DNA of 33,108 nucleotides from assembly GCA_038087015.1 (NCBI GenBank), contig JASBNA010000142.1:1-33108 (forward strand). The letters run 5' to 3'. The DNA is from Cerrena zonata. Taxonomy: Eukaryota > Basidiomycota > Agaricomycetes > Polyporales > Cerrenaceae. Positions 20,166 to 32,300 of the stretch are shown here, piece by piece. Below the pieces are notes generated by a model. That model made no database searches, had not been told where the DNA came from, and saw only the letters and a program-made list of their open reading frames with translations. Positions within the stretch are counted from its first letter, which is position 1. Each line of letters opens with the position of its first letter. Made by a program: the position numbers and the translations under genes.

Positions 20166-23100
20166 GGTATCGACTAGCTTACCTTAACTCCCCCTTCATC
20201 CATTCCCTCTCATACTTTCTCCCCATCACTCCTTCGTCGTCATCGCCATCATCGTCTTGCAAGGTCCTCCACTTCTGCCGATGTACTCGATGGGTGGATG
20301 TCGCACGTTTCGACTTGATGTCGATTGTCACGTCCAATTGTATGCTCTGCTTATGGTAAGTTTTCTACAGCAGTGATTAATCCATTTACTTACGTTTGCG
20401 TCCTATCAGGTGTATCGAGGTAATATCAGACTATGTGGAGCTAATTAGGTGATTAGGTTATGTTCTTTGATCCATTGTCATGTTTGTATTACCTCGTGTG
20501 ATTCCGTTTTGTTTTGTATGACCTTAGTTAGGCGTCTTAGCGTTCACGAAAATGTGCCTATCAAAGTCTGATGGCTGCACTTGTGAGCTGTAACGACATC
20601 ATGTCGTATTGAAAGGTCGATTAAACTGGAGTGACAGTGCTGTGAAGTGTAACCAGGGGGTGAATAACGACCAACGATAGCGTATCCCTCACAGAGGGAA
20701 CGAGAGGGGCGAGGTCAAACCAAATGACGTTGATGGTAGGGAGTTCAACAAACATGCAAATACATACCTTGGTTGTACTCAGTCGATCCACCGCGACCGT
20801 CCATGTCGTCACACGCCTACTCGGTTCGTTTGGTAGTACAAACGCGATAAGCAAATGACGCACCTGGTCACTATATATTTATAGCAGTTCCGGGGGAATA
20901 CTAGGATGTGAGAGCTTCGCCTATAGAAACCGGTGATGAAACAAATCAGTCCAGTTTGCACTGCCGAGGTTTGAAGTATCGATTGAGTACAACATGTGCG
21001 AGCGAGCATTCTGATAATGAAGACGGGAGCAAAGGTGTTGTGGCACGAGGCTTGTTGTGAACTTGATCGGAGCGCTTAGTGCTCTCCGAGTCGTGTCTGA
21101 GTCCAACTTGAACGGTCGTCCTTGATGTTCAACCCATACTACTTACCTCCTCAACGTCAACCTGGAATCTCTCTATCTGGAGCCCTTATTCTGTGCAAAT
21201 TCCTTCCCTTTCCTTCATGTTCCGACCCAGCCGCCAAGAGGAATCAGACGATGGACACAGACCTGAAGGAGACCGGGAGTTATGTTTCAATCTCTGTTTC
21301 GTAAGTCTGATCATACTCTACAGCATAACTCTCGTACTGTGAATTACACTGTAGCCTTCTATTATTATCAAATCAACAGCACTTGTGATGATGTCTCCAT
21401 CGCACGCATGCTACGGTCAACGCTAGCTCCACTCCTTCCTATTCCACTGACTACTCTGTTGCTTTCTTCCCTAGCTCTCGTACATATGCGTGTTGCTTGT
21501 TGATCATGCTTTCCCTCCACTGTAACACCATTACCACCATCCACATCCGGTCTCAAATACGACAAGTACTGATTTTTTGTATCCGGTATGCACTCAATTT
21601 TCAAACGTGACCAACATTACACCAGCTACAAGCGGACGCCCCTTTCCCCTCTTTCCCATCGTTCCCAATATGTCCAAGTATGTGCTATGACACAGTTTCA
21701 CTCACACATCTAGCTGGTATATTACTCCATTCACTTACATACTTAGACTGCCGGCCGCCGTTTCAATATTGCTGCTTGGCAACTTGTGTCTCTAGTTGCT
21801 TTCTCGGAAGGCTGGTACACACATGAGCACTATGACACAGCGATCCGAACTCAGGCTCGTCGTTGAATGGTCATGGCCGTTGCAAGGTTATCCACACGGT
21901 CGACCGATGTATACACTCGAAACCTCTCAGACGGCGTTTATCGGTAATATCGTGTATTCTACTTTATGTTTTGGGGTACCATTCATTTTCCCACTCCCTC
22001 CTAGATTCTATGGCGAGCTTTACTCAATATCATGCTAGGAATACTCAATGTAATATATAGAACTTCAAGTCAAAACCACTCTCCCACCTGAAGATTTCCG
22101 AAGAAGCTGTAGGGCGTTACAGAGGCACGTAGCGACGAAGCTGTGCCTCCAGTCAATGTTTATACATTCTCAGGTGTAAATTGAAGGTACGTACCTGAAC
22201 AAACATCATACTCGGTTAACATCCTAATTTACCTACACAGCAACATCATTGTTAAGGACGACGACACTGAGGTAGGTCAAGATCTGCAATGTATCTGAGC
22301 AACAGATCCAATCCCCAGATCCGATCCATTGTCTGTAAAGACAGACTCTCACACATGTTGTACCGAGCGGTCGTCGTGACATTGATGATTGCGGCTAGGT
22401 ACGTTATCCCCCAACTCAATTCCATCGACTCGCTAACGTCCGCCCCTGTTTCGAAGTAGCCTTTCCTACTAGTCGTATTGCAAGACATCCCCCAAAAGTT
22501 GAAAATTTACTGTCGGCTGGGCTTTCTCACTCACGGCGGATATTCAAGTCTATTTTGTCCATCTCATGCTGTCTCCTTTCGGTAATTCCGTGAGGGTACG
22601 GCCATATTTCTCCCAGCGACTGTGACTCATTCGCTATGTTGTTGTCTCCGATTCCCGCGGTACGAAGTGGCGGAGTAAGTGTTCTTTCGAGCCTCTCACG
22701 TAGCGGTTGTCTAAACGAAACGAACAGCCAGGTATCTTACAACGTAAAGTTCCTGCAAGTTTTCGGAATACGTGTCCCATGGAATCAATCATATGGCAGG
22801 GTGTCGTCGCGATATCCTTTACGAGATCCGCAGTTTCGGTCACTCTGGTGTGTTCTCAGTTTCACTCAGTGCCTGTCGACTGATACTCTGGACCCTGTTT
22901 TTGAGTTTGAATTTCGTGCAGTGGGCAATGTGACAAAGTCGCTGTGCATGACGAATTGGATAATCACTCGCAAGCCCGAGTTTCGACTTGGTTCCAATTC
23001 TAGATCCTCTGCAGAACTTGTCACAACACATTTCTAGGCTAAACTGGGACCGGGCGCACTTCGCAATCAACTCTGTACGTCAATCTGTGTTCTCATACCG

Positions 23101-24770
23101 GCTCCCGCAATAACAATATGATCTAACTCACTCACTAGCCCTACGCCACACTCACGACGTTCAACGCCGTATCAACATGCAGAAGCGATACTGTCATGTT
23201 CGACACCAAATACTCCGACCCCCCTGAACAAACTATCGAGCCCTTGCATCACAGGACAAACGGAAACGATGTACAAGACCATGCCAAACGTTCGCCGTCG
23301 ACGGCATGCGAATCATTATCACTAGCGATCTCTTTGTGAGTGTTATGTGTTCTGAATTGATAGACAACCGTCGATGTACTCGTTTACTTGTGTTTCATCT
23401 TTTGTAGGTCATTGTTCTCATGTTCTCTCATCTCCGACCTGTCAACTGCTTCCCCGCAGCCTGTCGTTGATACCATCGATCCCTGTTCCAAATATTTTTC
23501 GATTAGTGTACAAATATATTTCTTGGCTGGTAACCGGTTCTGGTGATACCGTTAGAGCCATTCCCCGCCAATATTGCGGGGGAAATTGTGCCCGAACAAA
23601 ATGTATTGAAAGCTAGGGTCGTAATATATTCAATATTCAATATTTCGAGAAATACAAACTGCTCGTTAGGAAAGAAACGCATGGAAGATTATGATTATGT
23701 ACTTCCATCAAGAAAAATAAACGTTCGTAGCGAAATTCTCTTCGCGACCTTGCTATAGAGATTTCTACATTACGGACAGACCTGCATATTTTCGTAATCC
23801 CTTCAAGTTCTTAACAGCGATTTGAATCTGCATTCCTCGCATGGCGGCCGCACGCTTACGATAACGTACCATGCGATGTTAGAGATTTGTATTTTTATTC
23901 TCATTCATCGGGTACGTTACATTGGGCAACATATATTATTCATTCGGGTTTTCGAGACGACAAGCGAGTTGTCTCGCCTTTTTGTTCCTGTAACCAGACC
24001 GTCTAACAAAGAATATTTTGTTTTCTCACCAGTTTGATGACCCACTCTTCGGCTGACTAGACTGCAATACCAAGAAACCTACTTCACGGCGATCGCGAGA
24101 AACCCCGGTGTCTGGTTCCATGACTTCCCACCTAGGACCAGAGAATACAAGTGAAATGAGACATTGGCGAGGCGAGGCGAACAAATCGGACATATGGGCA
24201 TTTGGAGATATCGATGTGTGTATTGCATGGGGTTTACTTCGTCCCTGCTCGTCTAGAGTCCGAAAAGTCCGCTTGGACCTGAATCACTGGGGATATTTGG
24301 ACTCAATTTCTGTTGGCTCTCTCTGGAATGAGGTCTATTCGGGTGAGAACTTACGGAATTCAGCTCGGACTTGAGACTCCTGGAGTAGAAAGAGGATTAT
24401 AGAATAAAATATATTGATTTTGTAAGTCAAAGGGACAAGTCGATTTAGAATCGAGTATGACCGTTTGTACCGAAGAAGGCTGAAAACTTACCGTTGGACA
24501 TTGGAACCACTGAGGGCGTCGAATTGTCTGCACATGCTCCAATTTGCATACCCCGGCATGCAATTACCGAAATCTCCCTCGCTCGGGTCTTTACGTTTGC
24601 GGTTGAAAGCCCTAAACCCATGAAACAGGGTTTCGTGTTTCCGAAGAAATTTTGCTATTGGTCAGCTGCCCCCTTGTCATGTGCTGACAGGCACAGAACA
24701 TAAGTTATACACTGTCGAGGGTAGCGTACCATAGTTACAGACGATGACCCCGTGTATCTCCACAGCAGGA
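20166..24770 (+). repeat. Array unit U2
   Basis: About 4.6 kb. Landmarks in the same order as U1: intron alpha 20356-20409; TGATCGGAGCGCT at 21064; CCACATCCGGTCTCAA at about 21538; the GTAGGGCGTTA block at about 22110; GATATTCAAG at 22542; intron beta 23336-23407; stem-loop 23953-23976; the TTGGACATTGGAAC block 24494-24703. By eye, the 205-bp end block differs from U1 at about 21 sites. The - strand frame 22634-22843 has a chance C/H pattern and is not a gene. Confidence 0.8.
23953..23976. other. Terminal stem-loop, U2 copy
   Basis: CGAGACGAC pairs with GTTGTCTCG around the loop AAGCGA. Compared with U1, the pair closing the loop has changed from T-A to C-G (both sides altered), and one G-C has become a G-T wobble. 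The T-run follows. Confidence 0.8.
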
Positions 24771-26308
24771 GGTAGAAAAGCGAAAGGAGGGAGTGGGATA
24801 CCCCAACTTCCCCTCGCTTTCCACTGTCCCTTCTCGTCTCCTTCGTCTCGTCGTTGTCATTGTCGTCTAAGATGTTCCATCCCCATACTCTGACGTGTCT
24901 CTTGTATCTTTATCGTACCTCTCGATCTGATCTCAACCGGACCTATCGCCTGCATATTGTTCTACATCGCACCTGCACACCGTACCCGACGTGACGTCCC
25001 GTATCAACGTCTCGTGCTCAAGAAACAGCAGTAAGTGCATTTGAAAAAATGTAGTTATCGGTTTGCTTACCTCTGCTTTCCGTCAGCGATGATTTGGCCT
25101 GTTGGCCTACGACGTGGGTGATATCTGGTGCTATAGCGGTAAGGCTGCTCTGTATCATCGTCGATATAATGTTATTTGTACGTACATTTTGTTTTAATAT
25201 ATCACAGTTACCTTCAGCAACCAGAGGGCGGCGTGGCATAGCAATTCTTGTTCTAGGGGATACACTTGTCGAAGAAACTTGAAATTCTCGCTGGCTGTTG
25301 TATTCTCGTTGAGATATCTAAAGGCGGATACGGTAGATGATAGTTTCAAGAATACTTACGTTGCATTACAAAGTACCCCAGTAATTTCTTAGAGGAGCTC
25401 GGGCTATGTATGTGAGCCGTCCTCCAATGGCAATCTCACGCAAATTGAGATCAATGCCTATTCATCCAAGATGAGACGATCGAGTTCATGCCAGGGAGTG
25501 GTCAACATCACAGATGGACGCCGAAGAACGTGTAGATAGTAACAAGCCGAGTAGGTGCGATAAGAGGAGGCAGGTGACGGAGAGGGTGGAGAGAGAGCAG
25601 AGAGCAAGAGTGAACGATGAACGAGCGAGTGAATACAATGTCAGCCGTCGTGAACATGATCGGAGCGCTAAAGATCTTAGACTAAATTCAACGTTGATGC
25701 ATGATGCATGATGCATGGTGTTAACGTTAGGCCTCAACGTTCGATTCAGACCTTTCCTCCTTGCACCCAAGACTCTCTGTTTCTTGTTCATCTCTATTGC
25801 GGCATACCTTTGGCGATATCTTCTGACTCACGTCCTCTGACATGGAATCTGGACTCAGTGAGGATTCTCCGGATCGTCCCAACCCTACTGGTCTCTGCTT
25901 CGTCTCGATACTTTGCTCGTAGTATGCTCTTCCCTCTCATCTGGTGAATTCTATATAGTGTAACACCATCTCCACCATCTACATCCAGTCTCAAAAGACT
26001 GCGCATCGCAAATCTCGATTTAATACTAGATCTCTTGTTCAATAAATATCCACACACCAAGCCCTTCTGCGTTCGAACCGTACTCAGCCAATAACCGGAC
26101 GTCATCAAGTTTACATTACAACTTTTCAAGACCGTGATTTCCCTTGAGCCTCAAATCACCCGCGCTCGTTTTCTAGCACAGCCGTCATCTGGTCATACCA
26201 TTCAACTAATCTGGTAGCACTGTACCCTTCGGTGAGTCCCATTTGCGTCATACATTCGCGGCCAGGGGATGTCGTACACGGCCCCCGGTGCTAATATTAT
26301 CCATGTAG

Positions 26309-26357
26309 GTATTTCGAGCGACATTGGATGCCGTACGTTCCCACTCGTTGCTGACAG
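26309..26357 (+). other. 49-nt exon-like segment, U3 copy
   Basis: The segment GTATTTCGAGCGACATTGGA...CTGACAG is flanked by an upstream 77-nt intron (26232-26308, GTGAGTCCC to CATGTAG) and a downstream donor GTAAGCACATG. The U4 copy (30800-30848) has the same length, the same flanking signals and a 77-nt intron (30723-30799), and differs at only three bases, all transitions. Confidence 0.5.
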
Positions 26358-28452
26358 GTAAGCACATGTGTTCAAACATTTGCCGAGGACAACTTACAAA
26401 CTGATGTAACATCTCCTCCCGAAACTGCGAGCGGTGTCCCGAGTTGCCATCCCTCACATCCATTTTGCGATCTACCCACTTCGGATTACTTAGGTCACTC
26501 ATAACCATCCGATGATGTTTTGGGGTTGTCCCCCATCTCCCCGTTTCCTCTCGGCACGATGATTTAGTGCCGATATAGCAACATGAGAATGAATTCACAG
26601 TTGTATATCGCAGTATGTACCCGAGCTCAGGATCAGGTACTAGTCGGATCGACTACACATTTTGACCACGTACACGGCGATATCGTCGCCATGCGACATA
26701 GGTCCAAGGTAAGCATAGATCTGGTAGTGTTTAATCATACTTAAAAAGCCCGAGTCAAAACCATTCTCTCATTTGAAGTCTGAATAAGTCATAGGGCGTT
26801 ATGGAGGCACATAGCGACCCGTAGCGACAGACTTAATGTTTGAAATTCAAATATACACAGGTGCTTCCTGGAGGTCTGTACCTGAAGAAATGTCATGATC
26901 GGCTAACTTTGCATACATACGCAGCACCATCGTTAAGGAACACACTGCCGAGGTAAATCAGGATCTGAGGTGTATCCCAGGCACAGATCCGATACAAATA
27001 TTCGATCTGTCGTCTAAAGAGATGGACTCACACGCATCATACCAAGTGGTCGTCGTGACGTTGCAGCTAGGTCATCCCTCCAGTCAACACCCGATCGGAT
27101 GCCGACGACGACTCGCTAACATTCATCTCTCTTTCGAAGCGGCCTTCCCTACTAACCGTATTGCAAGACATCCCCAGAAGGTTGATTATACGACTGTCGG
27201 TTGATTTTTATACTCACCATGGTATTCGAGGCTATTCCGCCTATCTCATGCTACTTCATTTCCGTAATTGTATGAGGGCATGCTCATGTTTCTCCCAACC
27301 ACTATGAATGGTTCACTGCACCGAATCTCGCAATACAATGTGGCGCAGTAAGTATTTTTTCTCATATACCTACCTCACAATTTAAATTTCTTATCTAATC
27401 CAATTTTTCGAAATACATGTCCTGCGGAATCAATCATACGGCATCTGTTACTCTGGCGTTCTCCATTCAACTTAGGGCCTGTCTGACGAGACTTCGGACC
27501 CTTGTTTTCGAGTTTTGCAATTTCACACAAGCCTGTGTTCGGGTAGAATCTACTTCTGGATGCTCCGCAGAAGCCGTAACAACATATCTATGGACTTAGC
27601 TGAGACTCGGCGCACTTTGCAGTTAACTCTGTCTCATACCGGCTCCCTCAAGAAAAACAACACCTACCTTATGTTCAATGCCGACGGTATCAACACGCAG
27701 AAGCAATATTGTCATATTCGACCGTAAATACTCCCACCCCCTGAACAAATTATCGAGCCCTTCCTTGTAATTAATATCACCTCACAGTATGTACGGAAAC
27801 GGTGTCGATGCACAAGATCGTGCAGAATGTCCGCCGTTGATGGCATGCGACTCGTTATCAGGAGCGATCTTCTTGTGAGTGTTATGTTTCTGGATTGATA
27901 GACGACCGTCGATGTACTCATTTACTTGTGTTTCATCTTTTTTAGATTGTTAATTCGACTTCGCAACTGCTTCCCCGTAGCTCGTCGTTACCACCAATCC
28001 CCATTCCAAATATATTTCTTAGCTATCAACCGGTGCTGGCGAGAGAGACTGTTAGAGCTATCCCCCGCTAATATTGTGAAGGAAATCATGTCCTAAAAAT
28101 TGAACTGGTGGCTCGGGTGGAAATATATTTTTATTCAATATTCCGTATCTCGAGAAATACAAACATGTTAGGAAAGAAGCGTACGAAAGATCATGTCGAT
28201 ATACACTTCCGTCAAGAAAAATAAATGTTCGTAACGAAGTTCTCTTCACGACCTTGCCATAGAGACTTCTACATTTTCGGTTTTTCGTTCTCATGTTCAT
28301 TTTCGTAATCCCTTCTTACATTTTTCGACGGCGATTTGAATCTACACCCCTCGCATAGCGGCCGTACGTTTACGATAACGCACCATGCGATGATGTTATA
28401 CATTTTTATTTTTACGTTGCGTTGTGCAACACATATTTTTTATTCGGGAATT

Positions 28453-28476
28453 CGAGACGACGAGCGAATCGTCTCG
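28453..28476. other. Terminal stem-loop, U3 copy
   Basis: CGAGACGAC and ATCGTCTCG form 8 bp; the ninth, innermost pair is C-A and only enlarges the loop. A seven-T run follows directly (CGTTTTTTTGTTCC). Confidence 0.75.
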
Positions 28477-29330
28477 TTTTTTTGTTCCTGTAACATGCCT
28501 GTCTAACCGATAGCAATTTGTTTTCTCACCGATTTTATGACACACTCGGCCGACTGGACTGCAACACCAAGAACCTGCTTCACGGCGATCGCGAGATGAA
28601 CCGTGTCCGATCTACGTAATTTCCCGCCTAGAGGACAGAAATATACAAGTGAAACAAAACGTTCACAACGCGAGACGAGCAAATCAGACAACCAAAGCGT
28701 CCTGTATTTTTGATAATGTGTGTATTGCGCCGAGGTTACGTCGATCTTAGTCGTCTAGAGCCCGAAAGGTCCCTTACACCTGAATCACCGTTGTCCTCGC
28801 TCTGTGAGGGTACCTGAACTCTGTTTCCATCGGCTCCCACCGAAATGAGGTTTATTTGGGTGGGAACTCACGGAAACCAGCTCAGGCTTGAGAGGGAAAC
28901 ATGTTTGTGATCCATATCTAGTATTGGATTTCAACGACCTAGCTGGGGTAGAAAGAGGATTGTAAAATAAGATATATTGATTCAGAAGTAAAAACACATT
29001 ACGAGGTTGAATCGAGCACGACCATTTGTACTGAAGGAGGTCGAAAACTCACTATTGGACATCGGAACCACTGAGGGCACCGAAGTGCCTGCTCAGCCTC
29101 CGATTTGCATCCCTTCGCGTGCCGTTACCGGATTTCCTCCTCGCCGAGTCCTTACGTTTGTGGCTGCAGGTTGCGAACCCATGAAATAGGGGTTTGCGTT
29201 TCCTAGGAATCCATGTTTGTGGGCATATACCCCCCGTTCGGGTGCCGATAAGCACAGCACATGAGTCGGGAAGTCAGGCTTACCGTAGTTACGGATGAAT
29301 ATGCCGTACATACTCCCATCCGATGGCATG

Positions 29331-32300
29331 AGGTAGAAAAGCGAAGGGGAGGGAGTGGGATGCCCCAACTTCCCTTCACTTTCCGCTCTCCCTTCTCCTC
29401 TCTTTCGCTGTCGTCGTTGTCGTTGTCGCCGCCACCACCGTCTGGCACATCCCATCCCAGTCTTCCAATGTATCCTACGTATCGTCACATTTCGACTTGA
29501 TGTCGACAGCACCTATCGTCTGCATACGATGTTTGACATCGTACTCTCTATCGCCCGCACTCTATCCTCGACGTTACTCGATGGTAAGCATATTCGGAAG
29601 ATGTATTTGATAGTTGTTTGCTTACCTCTGCTTTTTGTCAGCGATGGTTCGGTCTGTTGGCCTACGACGTGGGTGATATCTGGTGTTATCAAGGTAACAT
29701 CACTTTGTATTATCGTCGATACAATGTGATTTGTACATGTTTTTTGCTTTGCTACATCACGTTTACTTTTGGGAACCGGTGGACAGCGTAGGGTGACGAT
29801 TATTGTCACAAGAAATACGCTTGTTGAAGGAAGTGACATACCCGCTGGCTGTTGTATTTTCGTCGGGATATGTGTCAATACAGACAGACATGGTAGACTA
29901 CGATTCTAGAACATGTACATTACCACGAATTAAACCATTAGTAACCCCTGAAAAGGCTCGGGCTGAGTATGTGAGCCATCTCCGTTGGCGATCTTTCACA
30001 AGCTTGAGATCAAAGCCTAATAATCCGAAACGAGACGATTGAAATTGCATCAGGGAGTGGTCCACGTCAGAATATAGACACCAAGGAACGCGTAGATGGT
30101 GAATATACAAGTTAGAGTGATAAAAGAAGATAGGTCAACGAGGGAGTGAAAAGAGAGTGAAGAGAGATCTGTGAATCAAAGGCTGTTGTGAACATGATCG
30201 GAGCGCTAAAGTTCAAACGTTCAACGTTCGACGTCACTCACTCAATAGTCAGTCTCAGTCACCTTTCCTCCTCGCACCCAAGACTCCTGCGACTTGTCTT
30301 CCATGACATCTTCTCACTTGCAGCCTCTAAAATAGAATCTAGACTCAGATAGGACTCTTCGAATCGTCTCCGCCCTGTTAGTCTCTACTTCATCTCTCGA
30401 TACCTTGACTGTGCCGTTATTTCTCTCTCATTTAATGATTTTCGTCTCCTCTAACGCCATCCCCACCATCTACATCCAGTCTCAACAACCGGCACATCAT
30501 AATTCTCAGTCCAACGATGGATCTCTTGCTTAGGGAACATCTATACACCAAGTCTCTCTGTTTTCGAACCGTCGTCAGCCAATATCAGGACGTCATCAAT
30601 CTTATATTACAACGTCTCAAGACTGTAATTTCCCTCGAAACAGAAATCTCCCGCCCTTGTTTTCTAGCATGGTGCTGCCATATTAGTCGAATGGTATGAC
30701 TAGATATCGGCTGTACCCTACGGTGAGTACCACTTGCATCATACATTTATGGCCAGGGGATGTCGTGTGCAGCTCCCGGTGCTAATATTGCCTATGTAGG
30801 TATTTCGAGCGATATTGGATGCCGTACGTTCCCACTCGTTGTCGACAGGTAAGCACATGTATTCAAAACTATTGCCGAGCACAACTTACAAACCAACATA
30901 ATGACTCCTTTCAAAACTCCGAGTAGTGTCCTGAGTCGCCATCCCTAGGTCACTCATAACCATTCAATGATGCTTTAGGGTTGTCCCCCATCTCCCCGTT
31001 TCCTTTTGGCACGATGATTTAGTGGCATTACATATAGAAGCAGTACGTACCCGAGCTCAGGTACGAGTCGGATCGACTACGCATTTTGACTACATACACA
31101 GCAATGTTGTCGCCATGCGACATGGGTCTGAGGTAAGCATAGATCTGGTAGTGTATCTATGTATCTAAGATCCAGATTCCTACGCCGATTGGATTATAAC
31201 CGATGCGAAGACGTACTCACGATTTTATCACCTCTACGTCATGACTTCCTGGTTATGCCTGCCACCTCCGTCGATTCGATGTCCACTACAAAACTTGATC
31301 AAATGTTTCTCAGCGCCCTACCTTCTTGCCATACTTGCCGACTCGGAAAGTACCTGTTTCAATGTCCTTCACAAGCCGATAGTGCTTTAGCAACCTTTTC
31401 AACGCTCTGCCGGTCTCGTTTCCGGTGGGTTTCAATATCCGACATTCAAGGCATTTCTGTCAGTCTCATGCCGCACCTCTTCGATGAATCAATACCAGAC
31501 TGGGATAAATCTACGACCCGACTTACGAATCATTCAGAACAGGTGCAGCACGACGGATCGAATTAATTCATGTCGTGTTACACCAACCTCTCACATCATC
31601 CAAACGAAATAAATAGCTAGGCATCTCGTGAGCGTAAATTCTCGACAATGCCATTCTCGTTCTCGGTCTGATCAAATACGCTCTATAGAATGAGCAACCC
31701 CCCTCGTCTATTCATCTTTGCACCGGCATCTACAGAAAATGTCACCATTCTCGTCGGTCTCTAGCACCTCTTTCGATCCCACGCTATTTTCCCTTTGTTT
31801 CCGTATCCTGTACCCTCGTTTCGTCGATCTAGCTTGTATCGATTTCGGTAGCTCGTCGTCGATACCACCGATCCCCGTTCCAAATATATCTCATTTGCGG
31901 CGACAACTATCATTATTTATGACTGCGACTGCAACCGGTGTGGCCAGACCGCTAAGGACGTCTGCCGAAAGTCGACATACATCGAGTCAAATATGGCAAG
32001 AGAAAGCATGACCGACTACGACTGTCTATGTTGCACTATCCGATCCTCTGAATTCGTTGCCAGGGACGAATCGTACGGAACTCGCCCATCTCGATACGCA
32101 CCCCCATCAAAACTGCACTAAAAAGTCGATTCACATTGCTGCCTTATCCCATTTGTCTTATTTTCTTCTCATCCTCATTTTCTATCACGCTCGTTTTCTA
32201 TGTCTACTCGCCGCTCGTACCTTTACGACAAGGCGTCATGTGTTATTCTCAGAAATTGCGGTACTGCTTCTGTCGGGTTGGTCGGCATTATACTACTTTT

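Larger units (their letters stand above)
24771..29330 (+). repeat. Array unit U3
   Basis: About 4.6 kb. It starts with AAAGCGAAAGGAGGGAGTGG, then a C/T-rich run. Landmarks: intron alpha 25031-25086; TGATCGGAGCGCT at 25657; CTACATCCAGTCTCAA at about 25979; a 49-nt exon-like segment 26309-26357; the GGGCGTTATGGAGGCAC block at about 26794; intron beta 27875-27945; stem-loop 28453-28476; the TTGGACATCGGAAC block (29055 onward). The first third is close to U4 and unlike U1 and U2, whereas the middle and end align with U1 and U2, so the unit looks mosaic. Confidence 0.8.

Noticed and set aside
22634..22843. Possible C2H2 zinc finger on the - strand (CKIPGC...HLLRH)
   Set aside because: The spacing is wrong for a classical finger, it occurs in one unit only, and it lies inside a repeat whose other copies do not keep the frame.
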